Shown here in pieces: positions 61,046-64,000 of a stretch of DNA of 64,000 nt. A program made the position numbers and the translations under genes. Below the pieces are notes generated by a model. It did no database searches. It was not told the origin of the DNA and was given only the letters and a program-made list of their open reading frames with translations. This DNA is from Pseudomonas sp. S04 (GTDB taxonomy: Bacteria; Pseudomonadota; Gammaproteobacteria; Pseudomonadales; Pseudomonadaceae): contig NZ_CP019427.1 in assembly GCF_009834545.1 (NCBI RefSeq), positions 1 to 64,000 of the forward strand, written 5' to 3'. Within the stretch, counting starts at the first letter, position 1. Every line of letters starts with the position of its first letter.

Positions 61046-63184
61046 ATGAGTACCAAAAAACCTGACGCCGGCAAGAGCCAACTGGCCGGCACCGATACCC
61101 CGGACCGCGCCAACAGCAACGCCAAGCTGCAAAGCCTGGAAGCCTTTCGTTCGGACGCCAGCGAACAAGCGTTGCGCACCAATCAGGGGGTAAAGGTCGC
61201 CGATAACCAGAATAGCTTGAAGGCTGGCGCGCGCGGGCCTTCGCTGCTCGAAGACTTCATCATGCGGGAAAAGATCACCCATTTTGACCATGAGCGGATT
61301 CCCGAACGCATCGTGCATGCCCGGGGCACCGGGGCGCATGGCTTCTTTCAGAGTTACGAGAACCACGCCGAGCTGACCAAGGCCGGTTTCCTACAGGACC
61401 CCGGGCATAAAACACCGGTGTTCGTGCGGTTTTCCACGGTACAAGGCCCGCGTGGCTCCGGTGATACCGTGCGAGATGTGCGTGGGTTCGCCGTGAAGTT
61501 CTTCACCGAGCAAGGCAACTTCGACCTGGTTGGCAACAACATGCCGGTATTTTTCATCCAGGATGCCATCAAGTTTCCTGACTTCGTCCACGCCGTAAAA
61601 CCCGAACCCCACAACGAAATACCTACCGGTGGTTCGGCGCACGATACGTTCTGGGATTTTGTGTCACTGCAGCCAGAGTCGGCGCACATGGTGATCTGGG
61701 CCATGTCCGATCGGGCGATTCCCAAAAGCCTGCGTAGCATGCAGGGCTTTGGTGTCCACACCTTCCGCTTGATCAATGCGGCCGGTAAGTCGCGTTTTGT
61801 GAAGTTCCACTGGCGCCCCACCGCAGGCACCTGCTCGCTGGTGTGGGATGAAGCCCAGAAGCTTGCGGGCAAAGATACCGACTATCATCGCCGCGACCTG
61901 TGGGACGCGATCGAGATGGGCGACTATCCCGAGTGGGAGCTGGGGGTTCAAGTCATCGAGGAGGAAAACGAGCATGCCTTCGATTTCGACATCCTCGACC
62001 CCACCAAGTTGATTCCCGAGGAGTTGGTGCCGATCACTCCGCTGGGCAAAATGGTGCTCAACCGTAACCCGGACAACTTTTTCGCCGAAACCGAGCAGGT
62101 GGCGTTCTGTCCTGGGCATATCGTGCCGGGGATCGATTTCTCCAATGACCCGCTGCTGCAAGGCCGGCTATTTTCCTACACCGACACGCAGATCAGCCGA
62201 CTCGGCGGACCGAATTTTCACGAGATACCCATCAATCGTCCTATCGCGCCGTTCCACAACGGCCAACGTGATGCGTTGCACCGCACCACCATCGACAAGG
62301 GGCGCGCGGCCTATGAGCCGAACTCCATCGATGGCGGCTGGCCGAAAGAAACCCCTCCGGCGGCCGTTGATGGCGGCTTCGAGAGCTATCCCGAGCGCAT
62401 CGACGCCAACAAGATCCGCCAGCGCAGCGAATCCTTCAGTGATCACTTCTCCCAGGCGCGGCTGTTCTTCCACAGCATGAGCAAGCACGAGCAGGAGCAC
62501 ATCATCGCGGCCTACAGCTTCGAGCTGGGCAAGGTCGAACGTGAATTCATCCGGGCGCGGCAGGTCAATGAAATCCTTGCCAACATCGACCTGGATCTGG
62601 CCGGGCGTGTAGCGCAGAACCTCGGACTGCCGGCACCCAAGGCGGGCACCGTGCAAGTGCGCAAAACCGTGCTGGAGCGCTCTCCTGCGCTCAGTCAGGC
62701 CAATTTGCTGCCGGAAAACATCAAGACCCGCAAAGTCGCGATCCTGGCGGCCAACGGCGTCGATGGCGCGGCGATCAATGCCATGAAAAAAGCCCTGGAG
62801 GCAGAAGGCGCACATGCCAAGCTGTTGGGGCCGACGTCGGCGCCAGTGAAAACCACAGATGGTAAAAGCCTGCCGGTGGATGGGTCCATGGAAGGGTCGC
62901 CGTCGGTGGCTTTCGATGCGGTGTTCGTGCCGGGTGGCGCTGCGTCAATCAAGGCGTTGAGTACCGATGGCGTGGCGCTGCACTACCTGTTGGAGGCGTA
63001 CAAGCACCTCAAGGCGATCGCGCTGCAGGGCGAGGCCAAGCAATTGCTCGATGTGTTGAAGCTGCAAGCCGATGCCGGGCTGTTGGTGGGCGCGGGTGCC
63101 ACGTTGACCAAGGGGTTCTTTGCCGCGATCGGGCAGCATCGGGTGTGGGATCGTGAGGCGAAGGCCAAGGCGGTGCCGGCGTAG
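61046..63184 (+). CDS. katE: Large-subunit catalase (hydroperoxidase II type)
   Basis: KatE breaks down hydrogen peroxide. The 712-residue protein is the large clade-2 form, with a C-terminal flavodoxin/GATase-like domain (about 560-712). The catalytic histidine is in [13 protein letters not shown], the asparagine in [12 protein letters not shown], and the heme-ligand tyrosine in [15 protein letters not shown]. The ATG of MSTKKPDAG follows GAGGAG; the reading from the upstream ATG is rejected. The 264-base gap to metN has no visible gene. KatE is normally RpoS-controlled; I see no certain -10 here. Confidence 0.97.
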   Translation: MSTKKPDAGKSQLAGTDTPDRANSNAKLQSLEAFRSDASEQALRTNQGVKVADNQNSLKAGARGPSLLEDFIMREKITHFDHERIPERIVHARGTGAHGFFQSYENHAELTKAGFLQDPGHKTPVFVRFSTVQGPRGSGDTVRDVRGFAVKFFTEQGNFDLVGNNMPVFFIQDAIKFPDFVHAVKPEPHNEIPTGGSAHDTFWDFVSLQPESAHMVIWAMSDRAIPKSLRSMQGFGVHTFRLINAAGKSRFVKFHWRPTAGTCSLVWDEAQKLAGKDTDYHRRDLWDAIEMGDYPEWELGVQVIEEENEHAFDFDILDPTKLIPEELVPITPLGKMVLNRNPDNFFAETEQVAFCPGHIVPGIDFSNDPLLQGRLFSYTDTQISRLGGPNFHEIPINRPIAPFHNGQRDALHRTTIDKGRAAYEPNSIDGGWPKETPPAAVDGGFESYPERIDANKIRQRSESFSDHFSQARLFFHSMSKHEQEHIIAAYSFELGKVEREFIRARQVNEILANIDLDLAGRVAQNLGLPAPKAGTVQVRKTVLERSPALSQANLLPENIKTRKVAILAANGVDGAAINAMKKALEAEGAHAKLLGPTSAPVKTTDGKSLPVDGSMEGSPSVAFDAVFVPGGAASIKALSTDGVALHYLLEAYKHLKAIALQGEAKQLLDVLKLQADAGLLVGAGATLTKGFFAAIGQHRVWDREAKAKAVPA

Positions 63185-63192
63185 GCAAAAAG

Positions 63193-63239
63193 AGCGCTTT
63201 CGCTGGCGCCCGCTTTGTGGCTCGCCAGCGAACAGCGCT
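63193..63239. repeat. Inverted repeat after katE
   Basis: AGCGCTTTCGCTGGCG pairs with CGCCAGCGAACAGCGCT, with a small mismatch, around a 15-base loop. It lies between the convergent katE and lipoprotein genes and may act as terminator or REP-type element. Confidence 0.75.
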
Positions 63240-63241
63240 TA

Positions 63242-63952
63242 TCAATCCTTGCGCGGTGCCAAGACCATTTGCGCCGGAATGTGGCGCAGGATCTGCCGCT
63301 CGATCTTCAGGTCAAAATCGGGGTCGAGTTTCTTTACCCGCTTGCTCAGCAAGGTCGCCAGCCACGGGTAATCCTGGGTGCGGGGTGCCTGGATGCTGAC
63401 GTCACACTGGTAATTCACTACATCGGCGGCAATCGCATCCAGTTGGCGCCGAAGTTGCCGACTATCGGTGATGTTCAGTGCCACGGTGGTACTTTCGGCG
63501 GTCGGGTCGATGACCTTGGCCTGGGGTTTGGCAGCGGCAGCCAAGAGGGCGGCCTCGGCTTTTTCCAGCTCGGCTTTACGGGCCTCGGTGATGGCACCGT
63601 TGACGCCGCCGGTCAGTGCCGGCGCCTTGGGCATCAGCACCCGTGCGCGGCTAAGGGCAGTGGCTGCCGCGTTGACGTCACCTTTTTGCAGGACGATCTG
63701 GCTGCGCTGCAAATAGGCTTCGGCCAGTTGGCGCTGGTATTGCTCCAAGGACTGGTCGTTGGGCGATTGCGCCTGCAAGGCCGCCAGTTGATCTTCGGCG
63801 GTGGCCAGCTCATTGCTGGCCAGGCTTTGTTCCAGCTGGGCGATGGCCGTCGCGCGCGCGTCCGGGATCTCGGGCGCTGGCGGTGTGCTTTGGCAGGCGC
63901 CCAGCAGCAAAAATGCAGCAAGGAGCAGATAACGGGAGGCGAACGGCTTCAT
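63242..63952 (-). CDS. Lipoprotein with helical repeat region (PA5502-like)
   Basis: A 236-residue lipoprotein: signal peptide MKPFASRYLLLAAFLLLGAC with lipidated C20. The following 110 residues are helical and TPR-like (AIAQLEQSLASNELATAEDQ, AYLQRSQIVLQKGDVNAAATALSRA). A C-terminal domain has ALNITDSRQLRRQLDAIAADVVNYQ. In P. aeruginosa the same gene (PA5502, by memory) stands between znuB and metNIQ-like genes. Its function is unknown. The ATG of MKPFASR is chosen over one eight residues upstream. Confidence 0.88.
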   Translation of the reverse strand: MKPFASRYLLLAAFLLLGACQSTPPAPEIPDARATAIAQLEQSLASNELATAEDQLAALQAQSPNDQSLEQYQRQLAEAYLQRSQIVLQKGDVNAAATALSRARVLMPKAPALTGGVNGAITEARKAELEKAEAALLAAAAKPQAKVIDPTAESTTVALNITDSRQLRRQLDAIAADVVNYQCDVSIQAPRTQDYPWLATLLSKRVKKLDPDFDLKIERQILRHIPAQMVLAPRKD

Positions 63953-64000
63953 TCCTGCGACTCTCTGATTGCGCAAAAAACGAGCAAGTCTACACCCCTC

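Overview
This 64 kb window begins exactly at the start codon of dnaA and carries dnaA-dnaN-recF-gyrB, so it is the right-hand origin-proximal arm of a bacterial chromosome. Protein sequences, high-GC codon use and gene order (gyrB ... plsC-gmhB-glyS-glyQ, trkA-rsmB-fmt-def, dprA-tsaC-qor-hemF-aroE, trpI/trpBA, prlC-yheV, the aa3 oxidase cluster) point to Pseudomonas, most likely the P. fluorescens group. No tRNA, rRNA, CRISPR, insertion sequence or prophage is visible; oriC itself must lie upstream of base 1.

Layout. 1-6.2 kb: replication initiation, sliding clamp, RecF and gyrase B, with two parS (ParB) sites inside recF. 6.3-11.2 kb: an accessory sensory block between gyrB and plsC: a divergent OmpR-type response regulator, a small exported protein, a FecR-domain exported protein and a CHASE2 histidine kinase, with a structured leader that resembles RsmA/RsmE targets. 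11.3-17.7 kb: lipid acyltransferases, GmhB, glycyl-tRNA synthetase, Tag glycosylase and a small TPR protein. 17.8-27.2 kb: TrkA, 16S rRNA methylase RsmB, Fmt/Def, DprA, TsaC, quinone oxidoreductase, HemF (with an Anr-type site) and AroE. 27.2-32.7 kb: a SulP transporter, a choline-type binding protein, choline sulfatase and a LysR regulator, which together look like choline-O-sulfate use, then a small dioxygenase-like gene.

32.8-41.8 kb: trpBA with its activator trpI, then mostly small envelope or stress proteins (DUF883, dodecin, two DUF1161 paralogs, OsmC, two paralogous lipoproteins, a lipoprotein peptidase) and two enzymes. 41.8-49.3 kb: gamma carbonic anhydrase-like protein, PrlC, YheV, an unknown acidic protein, a radical SAM protein under a LexA box, an AT-rich orphan gene, beta carbonic anhydrase and a conserved hypothetical. 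49.5-58.2 kb: the complete aa3-type cytochrome c oxidase operon with its assembly and heme A genes, including a second Sco-like protein. 58.2-64 kb: metNIQ methionine importer, large-subunit catalase KatE and a lipoprotein.

The most notable signals beyond the genes are a strong excess of perfect DnaA boxes in the first 30 kb, four parS or parS-like sites, GGA-loop hairpins ahead of the FecR gene, the FecR/CHASE2 signalling block, the loss of the LysM gene usually found between def and dprA, and an orphan AT-rich gene in the chromosomal slot that holds the H1 type VI secretion locus in P. aeruginosa.
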